A stretch of DNA of 64,000 bases from contig NZ_RHPJ01000002.1 of assembly GCF_004786095.1 (NCBI RefSeq), forward strand, positions 620,001-684,000. The letters are read 5' to 3'. The notes beneath the pieces were generated by a model. That model worked only from the letters and a program-made list of their open reading frames with translations, was not told the DNA's origin and did no database searches. Origin of the DNA: Serinibacter arcticus (GTDB lineage: Bacteria; Actinomycetota; Actinomycetes; Actinomycetales; Beutenbergiaceae). Positions 7,919 to 16,287 of this stretch are shown one piece after another (the first letter of the stretch is position 1; every line of letters starts with the position of its first letter). The translations under genes and the position numbers were made by a program.

Positions 7919-9463
7919 ATGACCACCGCGCGCCCCGACGGCCCCGCCGCCCCTCTTTCCTCGACCCATGCCCCCGCCCCCGACGCGGTGCCGGCCCCCG
8001 CCCCCGCCCCCGCCCCCGGCGAGGTCGCGTCCTCCCGCCGCTGGTGGGTCCTGATCATCCTGGCCCTGACGCAGCTGGTGATCGTCCTGGACGGAACCAT
8101 CGTCAACATCGCACTCCCGCAGGCGCAGACCGAGCTCGGGCTGAGCGACGTGCAGCGGCAGTGGGTCGTGACCGCGTACGCGCTCGCGTTCGGCGCGCTC
8201 CTGCTGCTCGGCGGGCGCATCGCCGACTACTGGGGCCGCAAGCGGACGTTCCTGCTCGGGATGGTCGGCTTCGGCGTCGCCTCGGCGCTGGGCGGTTTCG
8301 CCGGCTCCGCCGAGGTCCTCATCGCGGCCCGCGGTCTCCAGGGCGTGTTCGCCGCGCTGATGGCCCCGGCCGCGCTCGCGCTGCTGACCGTCACGTTCCC
8401 GAGCGGCCGCGAGCGCAACACCGCGTTCGCGATCTTCGGCACCGTCGCGGGCGTCGGCGCCGCGGTGGGCCTCCTGCTCGGCGGCGTGCTGACCGAGTTC
8501 GCCGACTGGCGCTGGTGCCTGTGGGTGAACGTGCCCGTCGCCGTCGTGGCCCTGGTCGCCGGGGCCCGGCTGATGACCGAGAGCCGCGCCGACGGCGAGA
8601 ACCGCTACGACGTGCTCGGCGCCGTCACCGTCGTGGCCGGTCTCGGCGCGCTGGTCTACGGCTTCACGCTCGCCGAGGAGGGGTGGGCCTCCGTGCCGAC
8701 GTGGGCCTTCCTCGTCGCCGGCGTGGTGCTGCTGGTGCTGTTCGTGCGGATCGAGTCGCGCGTCGCGCAGCCGCTGCTGCCCCTGCGCATCGTGACCGAT
8801 CGCGTGCGGGGCGGGGTCTTCCTCATCCAGGCGCTCGTCGGCACCGTGATGATCGGCGCGATGCTCTACCTCACGCTGCACCTGCAGATCGTGCTCGGCT
8901 TCGGACCGCTCGAGGCCGGACTCGCGTCGCTGCCGATGACCGCCACGATCATGGTCACGGTGCCGTTCGCGACCAAGGTTCTGCTGCCCCGCGTGGGGCC
9001 TCGCCCGCTCCTGATCACCGGCCCGCTGGTCGGTGCGCTCGCGCTCGTCTGGCTGAGCCGCATCACGGCGGACGGGAGCTACGCCGTCCAGGTGCTGCCC
9101 GGCCTGATCGTGCTCGGGGTCGGGATGGCGCTGCTGTTCGTCACGATGCAGAACCTCGCGCTCGTCGGCGTCGCGCCGCACGACGCCGGTGCCGCCAGCG
9201 CGACCGTCAACGCCGCCATGCAGATCGGCGGCTCGATCGGCCTCGCGCTGTTCACGTCGTTCTACGCGACGGCGGTGCGCGGCACCCCCGTGGCGTCCGA
9301 GGCCGACGGCCTCGTCGCGCTGGTCAACGGCTACTCCGCGGTGTTCGTGGCCGCCGCCGTCGGCATGGTGCTCGCCTCCGTCGTGGCAGCCGTGCTGGTG
9401 CGCGGGTCGAAGGAGCAGCTGCTGCCGGGCTCGGACGAGCCCGTCGTCGCCCACGTGGGCTGA
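7919..9463 (+). CDS. MFS transporter, DHA2 (14-helix) drug/proton exporter family
   Basis: A 514-residue transporter. A cytoplasmic N-terminal tail rich in Ala-Pro repeats (about residues 18-37) precedes about 14 transmembrane helices. Helix 1 carries LDGTIVNIALP and the loop after helix 2 carries GRIADYWGRKR, both typical of DHA2/EmrB-type exporters. It probably exports toxic organic compounds by proton antiport; the substrate is unknown. The ATG follows GAAGG by 8 nt. A TAGACT hexamer at 7802-7807 suggests a promoter that would leave a GC-rich leader of about 105 nt containing small hairpins. Confidence 0.88.
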   Translation: MTTARPDGPAAPLSSTHAPAPDAVPAPAPAPAPGEVASSRRWWVLIILALTQLVIVLDGTIVNIALPQAQTELGLSDVQRQWVVTAYALAFGALLLLGGRIADYWGRKRTFLLGMVGFGVASALGGFAGSAEVLIAARGLQGVFAALMAPAALALLTVTFPSGRERNTAFAIFGTVAGVGAAVGLLLGGVLTEFADWRWCLWVNVPVAVVALVAGARLMTESRADGENRYDVLGAVTVVAGLGALVYGFTLAEEGWASVPTWAFLVAGVVLLVLFVRIESRVAQPLLPLRIVTDRVRGGVFLIQALVGTVMIGAMLYLTLHLQIVLGFGPLEAGLASLPMTATIMVTVPFATKVLLPRVGPRPLLITGPLVGALALVWLSRITADGSYAVQVLPGLIVLGVGMALLFVTMQNLALVGVAPHDAGAASATVNAAMQIGGSIGLALFTSFYATAVRGTPVASEADGLVALVNGYSAVFVAAAVGMVLASVVAAVLVRGSKEQLLPGSDEPVVAHVG

Positions 9464-9510
9464 GTCGCTCGTCCGACCGCGTCCGACCGCGTCCTGCGGG
9501 TGCGCCGGCC

Positions 9511-9933
9511 TCAGAGCTGGACGGCGCTCCCGTAGGACGCGAACATCCGCTCGCTCGGCACGATCTGCTTGCCCAGCGGAGTCAGGGTCACGGGGATGAT
9601 CTTGAGCTCGGCGATCGCGAGCGGGATCCCCACGATCGTCACGGCGAGCGCGACGGCGCTGGCCACGTGCCCGATCACGAGCCAGATCCCGGCCACCAGG
9701 ATCCAGATCACGTTCCCGACGGCCGAGGCTGCCCCCGCCGTCGGGCGGTCCACCACGGTGCGGCCGAAGGGCCAGAGCACGTAGTTCGCGATCCGGAACG
9801 AGGCGATCCCCCACGGGATCGTGATGACGAGGATGCAGCAGATCACCCCTGCCACGGCGTACGCCAGGGCGAGGGGGAGGCCGGCGAGAACCAGCCAGAT
9901 GACGTTGAGGACGAACCGGAGAAGACCGCGCAT
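9511..9933 (-). CDS. YccF domain inner-membrane protein
   Basis: A 140-residue membrane protein made of two related YccF halves. The first has VIWLVLAGLPLAL and ITIPWGIASFR; the second has VIWILVAGIWLVIGH and VGIPLAIAELK. Four membrane segments are visible. The function of YccF is unknown. The ATG at 9933 is preceded by GGAG on the minus strand. It converges with the DHA2 exporter (47-bp gap) and is divergent from the small membrane protein at 9988. Confidence 0.85.
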   Translation of the reverse strand: MRGLLRFVLNVIWLVLAGLPLALAYAVAGVICCILVITIPWGIASFRIANYVLWPFGRTVVDRPTAGAASAVGNVIWILVAGIWLVIGHVASAVALAVTIVGIPLAIAELKIIPVTLTPLGKQIVPSERMFASYGSAVQL

Positions 9934-9987
9934 GGCTCCATCCTCGCGCGTGGGCGGCGCCGGGAGGGCCCCGGGTACGTTGGCGGG

Positions 9988-10350
9988 ATGGCCCTCGACC
10001 GCCTCACCCTCGACCGTCCCACGCTCGTCACCGCCGCGATCGCGGGCGGCTCGCTCCTGCTCGGCTTCACCGCCGCCCAGGTGACGGGGCTGCGCTGGGC
10101 GGGCGCCGCCGCCGTCGTCGTCGCCGGAGCCGTGTGGTGCGTGCTGCGCGAGCGTCGGCGCACGGCGTGGTGGCGCATCGTGCTGGTGCTCCTGGTCGGT
10201 GCCGTCTGCTTCGTCGCGGCCCACGTGCTGACCGATCCGCTCGGACCGTGGCTCGCCGTCGTCATCGTGAGCCTGCTGCTGGCCGGGACGACGACGGCGC
10301 TCGTCCGGCCCGCGAGGGGCCGGACGAGCGCCGGGGTCGAGCGGCGGTAG
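9988..10350 (+). CDS. Small four-helix membrane protein, unknown
   Basis: A 120-residue protein with four hydrophobic segments separated by a short RERRRTAWW loop, and a C-terminal tail rich in Arg. No family was recognised. The start ATG lies 6 nt after TACGTT (9976-9981), an arrangement repeated at many genes here and expected for leaderless mRNA. The gene is divergent from the YccF gene (54-bp gap) and convergent with the PPOX gene (19-bp gap). Confidence 0.65.
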   Translation: MALDRLTLDRPTLVTAAIAGGSLLLGFTAAQVTGLRWAGAAAVVVAGAVWCVLRERRRTAWWRIVLVLLVGAVCFVAAHVLTDPLGPWLAVVIVSLLLAGTTTALVRPARGRTSAGVERR

Positions 10351-10369
10351 CGCCGCGGGAGAGCGAGAC

Positions 10370-10858
10370 CTACAGCTCGACGGTCTCGTTCGTGCCGGGG
10401 TGCGGCTCCTGGTGGCGCAGGCGCGCGGTGGCGAGCTGCAGCAGCGTGGCGACCTTGCCGGGGGAGTCCCAGAACTCGGCGCTCTCGCCCGTGATCGAGA
10501 TCGCGACGACCCCGGGGGTGTCGATGCCCTCCGGGAACCACGCCTCGGCCGACGGCGTCCAGACGCGCTCGAGGTCGGCGCGCTCGCGCGAGACCGTGGC
10601 GGCCCCGGTCACCGAGAGCCAGGAGCCCTTGCCGGAGAACGAGGCGTTGACCCGGGGGTCGGCCTCGAGCTCGGAGACGATGTCGGCGTCGCCCGAGGCG
10701 ACGTACCAGAGGTCGCCCTCGTCGGTGGCCTCCTGCAGCGACAGGGGGCGGGAGCGCAGCGACCCGTCGGGCGCGTGCGTGGTGACCATCGTGATGTCGA
10801 CGTCCTCGGCGATCTCCTTGACGGTGCGGCGGGCGTCAGCGTTCTCGTGTGTGCTCAT
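10370..10858 (-). CDS. Pyridoxamine 5'-phosphate oxidase-like (general stress protein 26 type) flavin-binding protein
   Basis: A 162-residue split-barrel protein of the PPOX/GSP26 class. Visible hallmarks are the opening strands DITMVTTHAPDGSLRSRPL, LWYVASGDADIVSEL, the conserved RVNASFSGKGSWLSVTG strand, and a W in the dimer-contact region near PSAEAWFP. Such proteins bind FMN, F420 or haem and are often stress-linked; the actual cofactor and substrate cannot be told. It is a single-gene unit, separated from upp by 43 bp containing a short hairpin (10880-10896). Confidence 0.82.
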   Translation of the reverse strand: MSTHENADARRTVKEIAEDVDITMVTTHAPDGSLRSRPLSLQEATDEGDLWYVASGDADIVSELEADPRVNASFSGKGSWLSVTGAATVSRERADLERVWTPSAEAWFPEGIDTPGVVAISITGESAEFWDSPGKVATLLQLATARLRHQEPHPGTNETVEL

Positions 10859-10901
10859 GCTCCATTGAAGGCACGCCGTCCCTGGCTTGGCCAGGGTTTC
10901 G

Positions 10902-11537
10902 TCAGACGACGCCGTACAGCCGGTCGCCCGCGTCGCCGAGCCCGGGCACGATGTAGCCCTTCTCGTTCAGGCGCTCGTCGATCGACGCCGTGACGATGGT
11001 GACGTCGGCGCGGTCGCCGATCGCGTCCTCGACGGCCTTGAGGCCCTCGGGGGCGCAGAGCAGCGTGATGCAGGTGACGTGGCGTGCGCCGCGCTCGAAC
11101 AGGTACTCGATGGCCGCGACGAGCGTGCCGCCCGTGGCGAGCATCGGGTCGAGCACGTAGCACTGGCGGCCCGAGAGGTCGTCCGGGAGCCGGTTGGCGT
11201 AGGTGACCGCCTCGAAGGTCTCCTCGTTGCGCTGCAGCCCCAGGAAGCCGACCTCGGCCGTCGGGAGCAGCCGGGTCATGCCCTCGAGCATGCCGAGGCC
11301 GGCGCGCAGGATCGGGACCACGAGGGCGTTCGGGCTCGCGAGGTGCGTGCCGATCGCGGTGGCCACCGGCGTCGTGATCTCGACCTCCTCGACCGCGATC
11401 TCCCGTGTGGCCTCGTAGGCCAGGAGCGTCACGAGCTCCTCGGTGAGCTGCCGGAAGGTCGGCGACGGCGTGGTGGTCTCCCGGAGCACCGTGAGCTTGT
11501 GGGCGACGAGGGGGTGGTTGGCCACGTGGACGCGCAT
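10902..11537 (-). CDS. upp: Uracil phosphoribosyltransferase
   Basis: A 211-residue pyrimidine-salvage enzyme that makes UMP from uracil and PRPP. The PRPP loop reads [11 protein letters not shown], the uracil-binding region includes [12 protein letters not shown] at the C terminus, and length is standard. The ATG at 11537 sits 7 nt after TAGCCT (11550-11545 on the minus strand), so the mRNA may be leaderless even though the promoter lies inside the end of the upstream P-loop gene, whose stop is only 5 bp away. Confidence 0.96.
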   Translation of the reverse strand: MRVHVANHPLVAHKLTVLRETTTPSPTFRQLTEELVTLLAYEATREIAVEEVEITTPVATAIGTHLASPNALVVPILRAGLGMLEGMTRLLPTAEVGFLGLQRNEETFEAVTYANRLPDDLSGRQCYVLDPMLATGGTLVAAIEYLFERGARHVTCITLLCAPEGLKAVEDAIGDRADVTIVTASIDERLNEKGYIVPGLGDAGDRLYGVV

Positions 11538-11542
11538 GACGT

Positions 11543-12016
11543 TCAGGCTAGTGGATCGACCCTGACCACCCGCAGCGGACCCTCCTCGGCCGTCGGTGGT
11601 TCGAACTCCGCGAGGTGGCGCTCGATCTGCTCCGGCGTGAGCGCGACGTCGTCGGCGGCGGTGTCGGAGCGCGCGGTCAGCCGCCGTCGCAGCTCGTCGT
11701 GCGGCACGTCCAGGTGCACCGTCTCGGGCACGACACCGAGCGGCAGCACCAGCGCGCGCCACTCCTGCCGCATCGCGCGCGTGGAGAACGTCAGGTCGAG
11801 GACGACGTCGCGGCCCGCGCGCACGAGGTAGACCAGCCTCGTGCGGAGCTCGGCGTCGACCTCCTGCATCAGCTCCGGCGTCGCCGTCAACGGCCGCGAG
11901 CCGCGCCGCCACAGCTCGACGTCGAAGGACAGCCGGACCGCGCCGGCACCCTCGAGATCGGCCGCCCAGGTGGTCTTTCCCGAACCGGACGGGCCGCACA
12001 TGAGAGTCACGGTCAC
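11543..12016 (-). CDS. P-loop ATPase/kinase-like protein
   Basis: A 157-residue AAA_33-type protein. A Walker A motif GPSGSGKTT starts near residue 8, a hydrophobic strand ends in DVVLDLTFS (possible Walker B region), and the LID-like Arg-rich stretch [12 protein letters not shown] follows. It is most like small zeta-toxin/gluconate-kinase type phosphotransferases, but the substrate is not readable. It lies just upstream of upp (5-bp gap). The start is a GTG at 12016 with two further in-frame candidates close by (GTG and ATG within the first 7 codons). Confidence 0.7.
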   Translation of the reverse strand: MTVTLMCGPSGSGKTTWAADLEGAGAVRLSFDVELWRRGSRPLTATPELMQEVDAELRTRLVYLVRAGRDVVLDLTFSTRAMRQEWRALVLPLGVVPETVHLDVPHDELRRRLTARSDTAADDVALTPEQIERHLAEFEPPTAEEGPLRVVRVDPLA

Positions 12017-12127
12017 GGGGACATCCTGCCGGTTGGGACGAGCCCGCCGCAGCCTCCCGGCCTGGCCGTAGGATCGGGCGGACCCGTCACTGCTGAGAAC
12101 GATCCAGCCGAACGCAGGGAGATCACG

Positions 12128-13042
12128 TTGGTCGCCGCGCCCACCCCGTCAGACATCACCCCGACGGATGTCGCGCCGTCGGCCATCACGGCCGAGGTCG
12201 TGGCCGACTCCGTCTCTCCCGCCGGCGCCCGCCTGACCACGATGGTCGTGACGGTGCCGCGCTCCGCGCTGGCCGAGCTGAACACGCACCGCGTCTTCTC
12301 GCGCAACTCCTCCTCCTCCCGCGCCGTGCCGATCCAGCGGATGATCGACTACGTCTCCACCACGCCGTACGTGCCGCGGGCCTTCTCGCTGCACAAGCCG
12401 GGCATGAACGCGCACGAGTTCGTCGACGTGACCTCGCCACGCTGGGGAGAGGTGCTGCAGTGGTGGCTGGCCTCGGCCAACCAGGCCCTCGACAGCGCGC
12501 GGGCCGGTATCGCGCTCGGGCTGCACAAGCAGGACGTGAACCGCATCCTCGAGCCGTACCTGATGCACACGATCGTCGTGTCGAGCACGACGTGGGAGAA
12601 CTTCTTCGAGCAGCGCCTCGCCACGGACGAGCAGGGTCAGCCGCTGGCCTATCTTCCGATCTACGACGGCGCGCTCGCCATGCGTGACGCGCTGACCGCC
12701 TCGACCCCGCGCGAGGTGGCCGAGGGCGGCTGGCACACCCCGTTCGTCACCGACGCCGAGCGCGAGCTGATCTCGGCCGAGGACGCCCGCGCCGTCGCGG
12801 CCGCCCGGTGCGCCCGCGTCTCCTACTTCACCGCGACCGGCGACCGGGTCGTCGGCGCCGGTCCCTCGCTCGAGGCCGACCTCGCCCTGAGCGTCCGGCT
12901 GATCGAGCCCAGCCCGGGCACTGCACCGCACATGTCGCCGTTCGAGCACGTGGCGACGCCGGACGAGCCGGGGACGGGCAACTTCCGGGGCTGGCGGCAG
13001 TGGCGGGCCGAGATCGAGGCCCGCTGGCAGGTCGACGCCTGA
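12128..13042 (+). CDS. thyX: Flavin-dependent thymidylate synthase
   Basis: A 304-residue ThyX that methylates dUMP using FAD, NADPH and methylene-tetrahydrofolate. The signature region is THRVFSRNSSSSR (residues 53-65), a variant of the canonical RHRx7S in which the first Arg is Thr. The later ARCARVSYF and SPFEH segments are typical of the longer actinobacterial form. The start is TTG at 12128, placed by AGGGAG 7 nt upstream; the frame remains open further 5' but without family similarity. It forms a unit with tadA, which begins 2 bp after this stop. Confidence 0.9.
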   Translation: MVAAPTPSDITPTDVAPSAITAEVVADSVSPAGARLTTMVVTVPRSALAELNTHRVFSRNSSSSRAVPIQRMIDYVSTTPYVPRAFSLHKPGMNAHEFVDVTSPRWGEVLQWWLASANQALDSARAGIALGLHKQDVNRILEPYLMHTIVVSSTTWENFFEQRLATDEQGQPLAYLPIYDGALAMRDALTASTPREVAEGGWHTPFVTDAERELISAEDARAVAAARCARVSYFTATGDRVVGAGPSLEADLALSVRLIEPSPGTAPHMSPFEHVATPDEPGTGNFRGWRQWRAEIEARWQVDA

Positions 13043-13044
13043 GC

Positions 13045-13560
13045 GTGGGACCGTCCGTGGACCCCGCCGCGCTGATCGGCCTGGCCCTCGTCGAGGCGCG
13101 GGCGGCCCTGGAGACGCAGGACGTCCCGGTCGGCGCCGTCGTGCTGGACTCTTCCGGTGCCGTCATCGGCCGGGGCCGCAACCGCCGCGAGGCCGACGGC
13201 GATCCGACCGCCCACGCGGAGGTGCTCGCGATCCGCGAGGCCGCGGCGGCGCTGGGTCAGTGGCGGCTCGAGGGCTGCACGCTGGCGGTCACGCTCGAGC
13301 CCTGCACGATGTGCGCCGGCGCCATGGTGCTCGCCCGACTGCCGCTGCTGGTCTTCGGGGCGTTCGACCCGAAGGCCGGGGCCGCCGGATCGGTGACCGA
13401 CGTCGTGCGCGACCCCCGCCTCAACCATGCCGTCGAGGTGATCGGTGGGGTGCGCGAGGCCGAGTGCGGTGACGAGCTGCGGGCGTTCTTCCGGGCGCGA
13501 CGGCGGCCGCGCCCCGCCACCCCCGAGGCCGGCCCGTCCTCGGTCAGCGCGGAGAGCTGA
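13045..13560 (+). CDS. tadA: tRNA adenosine(34) deaminase
   Basis: A 171-residue (from GTG 13045; 167 from GTG 13057) deaminase that converts A34 of tRNA-Arg(ACG) to inosine. The zinc motif is H57-A58-E59 in TAHAEVLAIREA, with P86-C87-x-x-C90 in EPCTMCAGAM. The segment ALGQWRLEGCTLAVTLEPC is characteristic of bacterial TadA. The C-terminal tail is Arg-rich and then Ser/Pro-rich. It follows thyX by 2 bp and overlaps the 3' end of the convergent crcB gene by 17 bp. Confidence 0.93.
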   Translation: MGPSVDPAALIGLALVEARAALETQDVPVGAVVLDSSGAVIGRGRNRREADGDPTAHAEVLAIREAAAALGQWRLEGCTLAVTLEPCTMCAGAMVLARLPLLVFGAFDPKAGAAGSVTDVVRDPRLNHAVEVIGGVREAECGDELRAFFRARRRPRPATPEAGPSSVSAES

Positions 13561-13924
13561 GCCAGAGTCCGACGGCGCACGCGATCACGGCGGCGGCGGG
13601 CACCGCGATCGCGCGGCGCAGGGCGGCTGCGCGTCCCTCGCGCTCGGCCTGCTCGACGACGTCGAGGCTCGCCGCCGAGAAGGTCGTGTACCCGCCGAGG
13701 ACCCCGGTCGCGAGCACGGTGCGCAGCTCGTCGGACACGAGTCCGCGCAGTGCCAGCCCGGCGACCAGGCCGATCAGCAGCGACCCCGTGATGTTGATGA
13801 CCGCGAGCGCGACACCGCGACGGCCGCGTCCGCGGCGTGCGGACCAGCGCGCTCCGAGCAGCAGGTCGACGGCGTAGCGCGCCATCGCGCCGATCGCGCC
13901 GCCAAGGGCGACGAGCACGATCAC
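13544..13924 (-). CDS. crcB: Fluoride channel subunit CrcB/Fluc (second of a pair)
   Basis: A 126-residue, four-helix small membrane protein that exports fluoride as a dimer. Family motifs visible are GGAIGAMARY at the N terminus, NITGSLLIG (the Asn of helix 2) and GVLGGYTTFSAASLD (Phe-box/central Na+ region). Its GTG start overlaps the stop of the upstream crcB by 4 bp (GTGA, 13924-13921). Paired subunits in Gram-positive bacteria often form heterodimers with one functional pore each. Whether this pair does so is inferred. Confidence 0.92.
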   Translation of the reverse strand: MIVLVALGGAIGAMARYAVDLLLGARWSARRGRGRRGVALAVINITGSLLIGLVAGLALRGLVSDELRTVLATGVLGGYTTFSAASLDVVEQAEREGRAAALRRAIAVPAAAVIACAVGLWLSSPR

Positions 13925-14433
13925 GTCCGGTCCCGTCCGGTCGCCGCACCCTCGCCGTCGTCCCCGCCGACGTCGGGCGTGCGGTCGCCCCGACGCCCCG
14001 CGCGGAGCCCCGCCCACGCGAGCGTGACGCCGGCGGCGACGCTGAGAGCGACGTACGCGACGCCGACGAGCGCGTCGGTCGCGGAGCCGCCCTGCGCCGT
14101 CGTGACGGCCTCGAGCGCGAACGCCGAGTACGTGGTGAAGCCGCCGAGCACGCCGGTGCCGAGCAGCAGTCGCAGGCGTGCGGCGCGGGCCGCGCTCATC
14201 CGACCGGTGTCGGCCAGCAGCGTCAGCCGCCCGACGAGCACGCCCAGCAGGAACGAGCCGAGCAGGTTGATCGCCAGCGTGACGAGCAGCTGGGGCTGCA
14301 GCGGGCCGTCGACGACCGGGGTCGCCAGCCCGGCGGCGTGACGCACGAACGTGCCGACGGCGGCGCCCACGCCCACGAGGCCGAAGGCCGCCGCCGTGGT
14401 GGCGAACGGGCGCGTCACGGGAGCGCGGCTCAC
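13921..14433 (-). CDS. crcB: Fluoride channel subunit CrcB/Fluc (first of a pair)
   Basis: A 170-residue CrcB with four helices. Motifs are GVGAAVGTFVRH, NLLGSFLLG and GVLGGFTTYSAFALE. It is longer than its partner because of a hydrophilic C-terminal tail rich in Gly and Asp. The GTG start overlaps the sirtuin stop by 4 bp (14433-14430) and its stop overlaps the next crcB start, so sirtuin, crcB and crcB look translationally coupled. No fluoride riboswitch motif was recognised upstream of the sirtuin. Confidence 0.92.
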   Translation of the reverse strand: MSRAPVTRPFATTAAAFGLVGVGAAVGTFVRHAAGLATPVVDGPLQPQLLVTLAINLLGSFLLGVLVGRLTLLADTGRMSAARAARLRLLLGTGVLGGFTTYSAFALEAVTTAQGGSATDALVGVAYVALSVAAGVTLAWAGLRAGRRGDRTPDVGGDDGEGAATGRDRT

Positions 14434-15404
14434 GGGAGTCGGGCGGCGAGGTGCTCGAGCGCCTGCGACGTGCCGGCGTTCAGGCGCAGGGTCGCGAGCT
14501 CGTCGCCCCGTGTGACACCCCGGTTCACGATGACCACGGGCTTGCCGTCGCGCGCGGCGCGCTTGACCAGGCGCAGACCGGACTGCACCGCGAGCGAGGT
14601 CCCGGCGGCCAGCAGCGCGTCGGCGTCGTCGACCGCCGCGTACGCGCGCGCGACCCGCTCCTTGGGGACGTTCTCGCCGAAGTAGACGATGTGCGGCTTC
14701 AGGATGCCGCCGCAGCGTTCGCAGGACGCGGTGCGGAAGTGGTTGGTCTGCTCGATGACCGCATCGGCGTCCGGCGCGATCTCGACGTCGCCGAGCTCGG
14801 TCATCTCCTCCAGGAAGCCCGGGTTGAGCGCGAGCAGCCGCTCGTCGAGCGCGGCCCGCGAGATGACGTGCCCGCAGGACAGGCAGACGACCTCGTTGTA
14901 GTGGCCGTGCAGGTCGATGACCGCGCGGGACCCGGCCAGGGTGTGGAGGCGGTCGACGTTCTGCGTGATGACACCGGTCACGACGCCGGCGTGCTCGAGG
15001 GCGGCCAGCGCGCGGTGGCCGGCGTTCGGCGTCGTCTCGTTCACGTGGTGCCAACCCACGTGGTTGCGGGCCCAGTAGTGACGACGGAAGCCCGGGTCGC
15101 CCACGAACTGCTGGTACGTCATCGGCGACCGGGGAGCGGCATCGGGCCCGCGGTAGTCCGGGATGCCCGAGTCGGTCGAGATCCCCGCGCCGGTGAGCGC
15201 GACGACGCGGTGTCCACGCAGGATCTCGGCGGCGGCGTCGAGGTCGGCCTCGGTCGCGGGCGGTCGGCGGTCGGCGTAGCTCGGCGCCCACGTGGAGTGC
15301 AGCGTGCGCGGCGCCGGCGTGACCGACGGGGTCGACGGGGTCGACGGGGGAGCAGCGGGCGCTGGTGCCGCCGGGACCGAGGGGAGAGGGGAGGGAGTCG
15401 TCAT
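14430..15404 (-). CDS. Sir2-family NAD-dependent protein deacetylase (sirtuin)
   Basis: A 324-residue sirtuin. The Rossmann NAD motif TGAGISTDSGIPDYRG starts at residue 71, followed by TQNVDRLH (about 147-154) and the catalytic histidine in LHGH (H166). Zinc ligands are C174, C177, C228 and C231. The first 35 residues are a Pro/Ala/Ser/Thr-rich tail. It removes acyl groups from lysines, consuming NAD. It heads an operon with two CrcB subunits, an unusual combination. The gene is divergent from the tRNA-Ser gene (about 107 bp between). Confidence 0.93.
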   Translation of the reverse strand: MTTPSPLPSVPAAPAPAAPPSTPSTPSVTPAPRTLHSTWAPSYADRRPPATEADLDAAAEILRGHRVVALTGAGISTDSGIPDYRGPDAAPRSPMTYQQFVGDPGFRRHYWARNHVGWHHVNETTPNAGHRALAALEHAGVVTGVITQNVDRLHTLAGSRAVIDLHGHYNEVVCLSCGHVISRAALDERLLALNPGFLEEMTELGDVEIAPDADAVIEQTNHFRTASCERCGGILKPHIVYFGENVPKERVARAYAAVDDADALLAAGTSLAVQSGLRLVKRAARDGKPVVIVNRGVTRGDELATLRLNAGTSQALEHLAARLP

Positions 15405-15511
15405 CGCCTCTGGTGCAACGCCGTGCCCATGGCCGGAATTCCGCGGCGTCGGGCGGTGGCACGGGGTCGTTTTGGGAAGTCGGCGGGCTCGTGGGTAGAC
15501 TCGCTCGGCCA

Positions 15512-15598
15512 GGTAGCGTGTCCGAGCGGCCTAAGGAGCACGCCTCGAAAGCGTGTGTGGGTGAAAGTCCACCGTGGGTTCAAATCCCACCGCTACCG
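15512..15598 (+). tRNA. tRNA-Ser (anticodon CGA)
   Basis: A class II tRNA with a long variable arm. The acceptor stem is GGTAGCG (15512-15518) with CGCTACC (15591-15597) and discriminator G15598. The anticodon stem CACGC/GCGTG encloses loop CTCGAAA, anticodon CGA at 15546-15548. The T arm carries GGTTCAAATCC. The CCA end is not encoded. Confidence 0.96.
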
Positions 15599-15618
15599 CG
15601 TACGGGTTCTGACACGTC

Positions 15619-15942
15619 TCAGAGCCCCGGAGTGACGACACCCCTCGCGGGGAGCCCGAAGGGGTTCCGCGCGGGGGGTGTCGCTCGTCCGTCGGTCCGA
15701 CGTCGCGCCCCGGACGCGCAGAGGCCGGCGACCACGGACGGCAGCTGCGTGTCGAAGACGCGATCGCCCGCGGAGAGACGTCGGCCGAAGGCGCTGAGCG
15801 TGACCATGACCGAGTTCGGGTGGTCGTGCGGCGTCGTGGCGTCGCCGGGGACGTCGGTGTACCCGAGCACCCGGACGTGCTCGTTCTCCCACAGAGTCCG
15901 GTAGTGGTCGGGGTTGGTGATGACGGGGTCGTCGGTGACCAT
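15619..15942 (-). pseudogene. Cupin-like protein with apparently lost C terminus
   Basis: 107 codons. The N-terminal part (TNPDHYRTLWENEHVRVL, then DHPNSVMVTLSAFGRRL, then DRVFDTQLP) matches small actinobacterial cupin-type proteins, which normally continue with a metal-ligand segment near VRWxxAQxHxGEN and end in a hydrophobic strand. Here, after QLP, the sequence becomes Arg/Pro/Gly-rich and reads through a long hairpin (15636-15683) to a stop next to tRNA-Ser. Neither other frame restores the expected tail. This suggests a deletion rather than a simple frameshift. It could still be a short functional protein. Confidence 0.5.
15636..15683. terminator. Long hairpin downstream of tRNA-Ser
   Basis: Outer arms are CGACACCCC (15636-15644) and GGGGTGTCG (15675-15683); the interior also pairs (GGAGCCC with GGGGTTCC). 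It lies 38 nt after the tRNA and inside the tail of the leftward cupin-like ORF, so it probably ends tRNA transcription. Confidence 0.5.
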
Positions 15943-16112
15943 GGGCCGACCGTACGCCTGGGCCGGTGCGGTGGGAAGGTGCGCGAGAGACGATGGAGCG
16001 ACCACCGCACCGGGAGGGACGCCGTGGCCCCGTCGCCTCCGGCGGCTCGCGGCACCGTCACCCTCGAGCGGCCGGCCCCATCCGGACGTGCATCGGCTCC
16101 GAACCCCGAGAC

Positions 16113-16250
16113 GTGCCCGCCATCCTCTCGAACCCCGTCGTGTCGTTCGTGTCGCGCGACGCCGATCTGGCGGCCACCGCTCCCGTCGCGGGGCTGGTCT
16201 CGATGGCCACCGTGATCGTCGCGGGGATGGTTTTCGGGCGTCGCGGCTGA
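16113..16250 (+). CDS. Possible 45-residue single-helix membrane peptide
   Basis: A GTG-started frame of 46 codons whose second half contains a hydrophobic segment (APVAGLVSMATVIVAGMVFG) followed by a basic RRG end. There is no clear Shine-Dalgarno site and no recognised family. It is listed because the stretch is otherwise empty and the hydrophobic segment is clean. It may be chance. Confidence 0.2.
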   Translation: MPAILSNPVVSFVSRDADLAATAPVAGLVSMATVIVAGMVFGRRG

Positions 16251-16287
16251 CGGTGTCGGACGACCGACAACGGCGGCAGACGCCCTA

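Noticed and set aside
7697-9814. Long open frame antisense to the DHA2 exporter (and similar long antisense frames over clpB, the peptidase/LacI region and GH65).
   Set aside because: Products are low-complexity Arg/Asp/Gly/His-rich with no family motifs, while the opposite strand encodes clear proteins. Such frames arise from GC-biased third codon positions.
10880-10896. Terminator after upp.
   Set aside because: A 7-bp stem with 3-nt loop is present but is weak; left as a possibility only.
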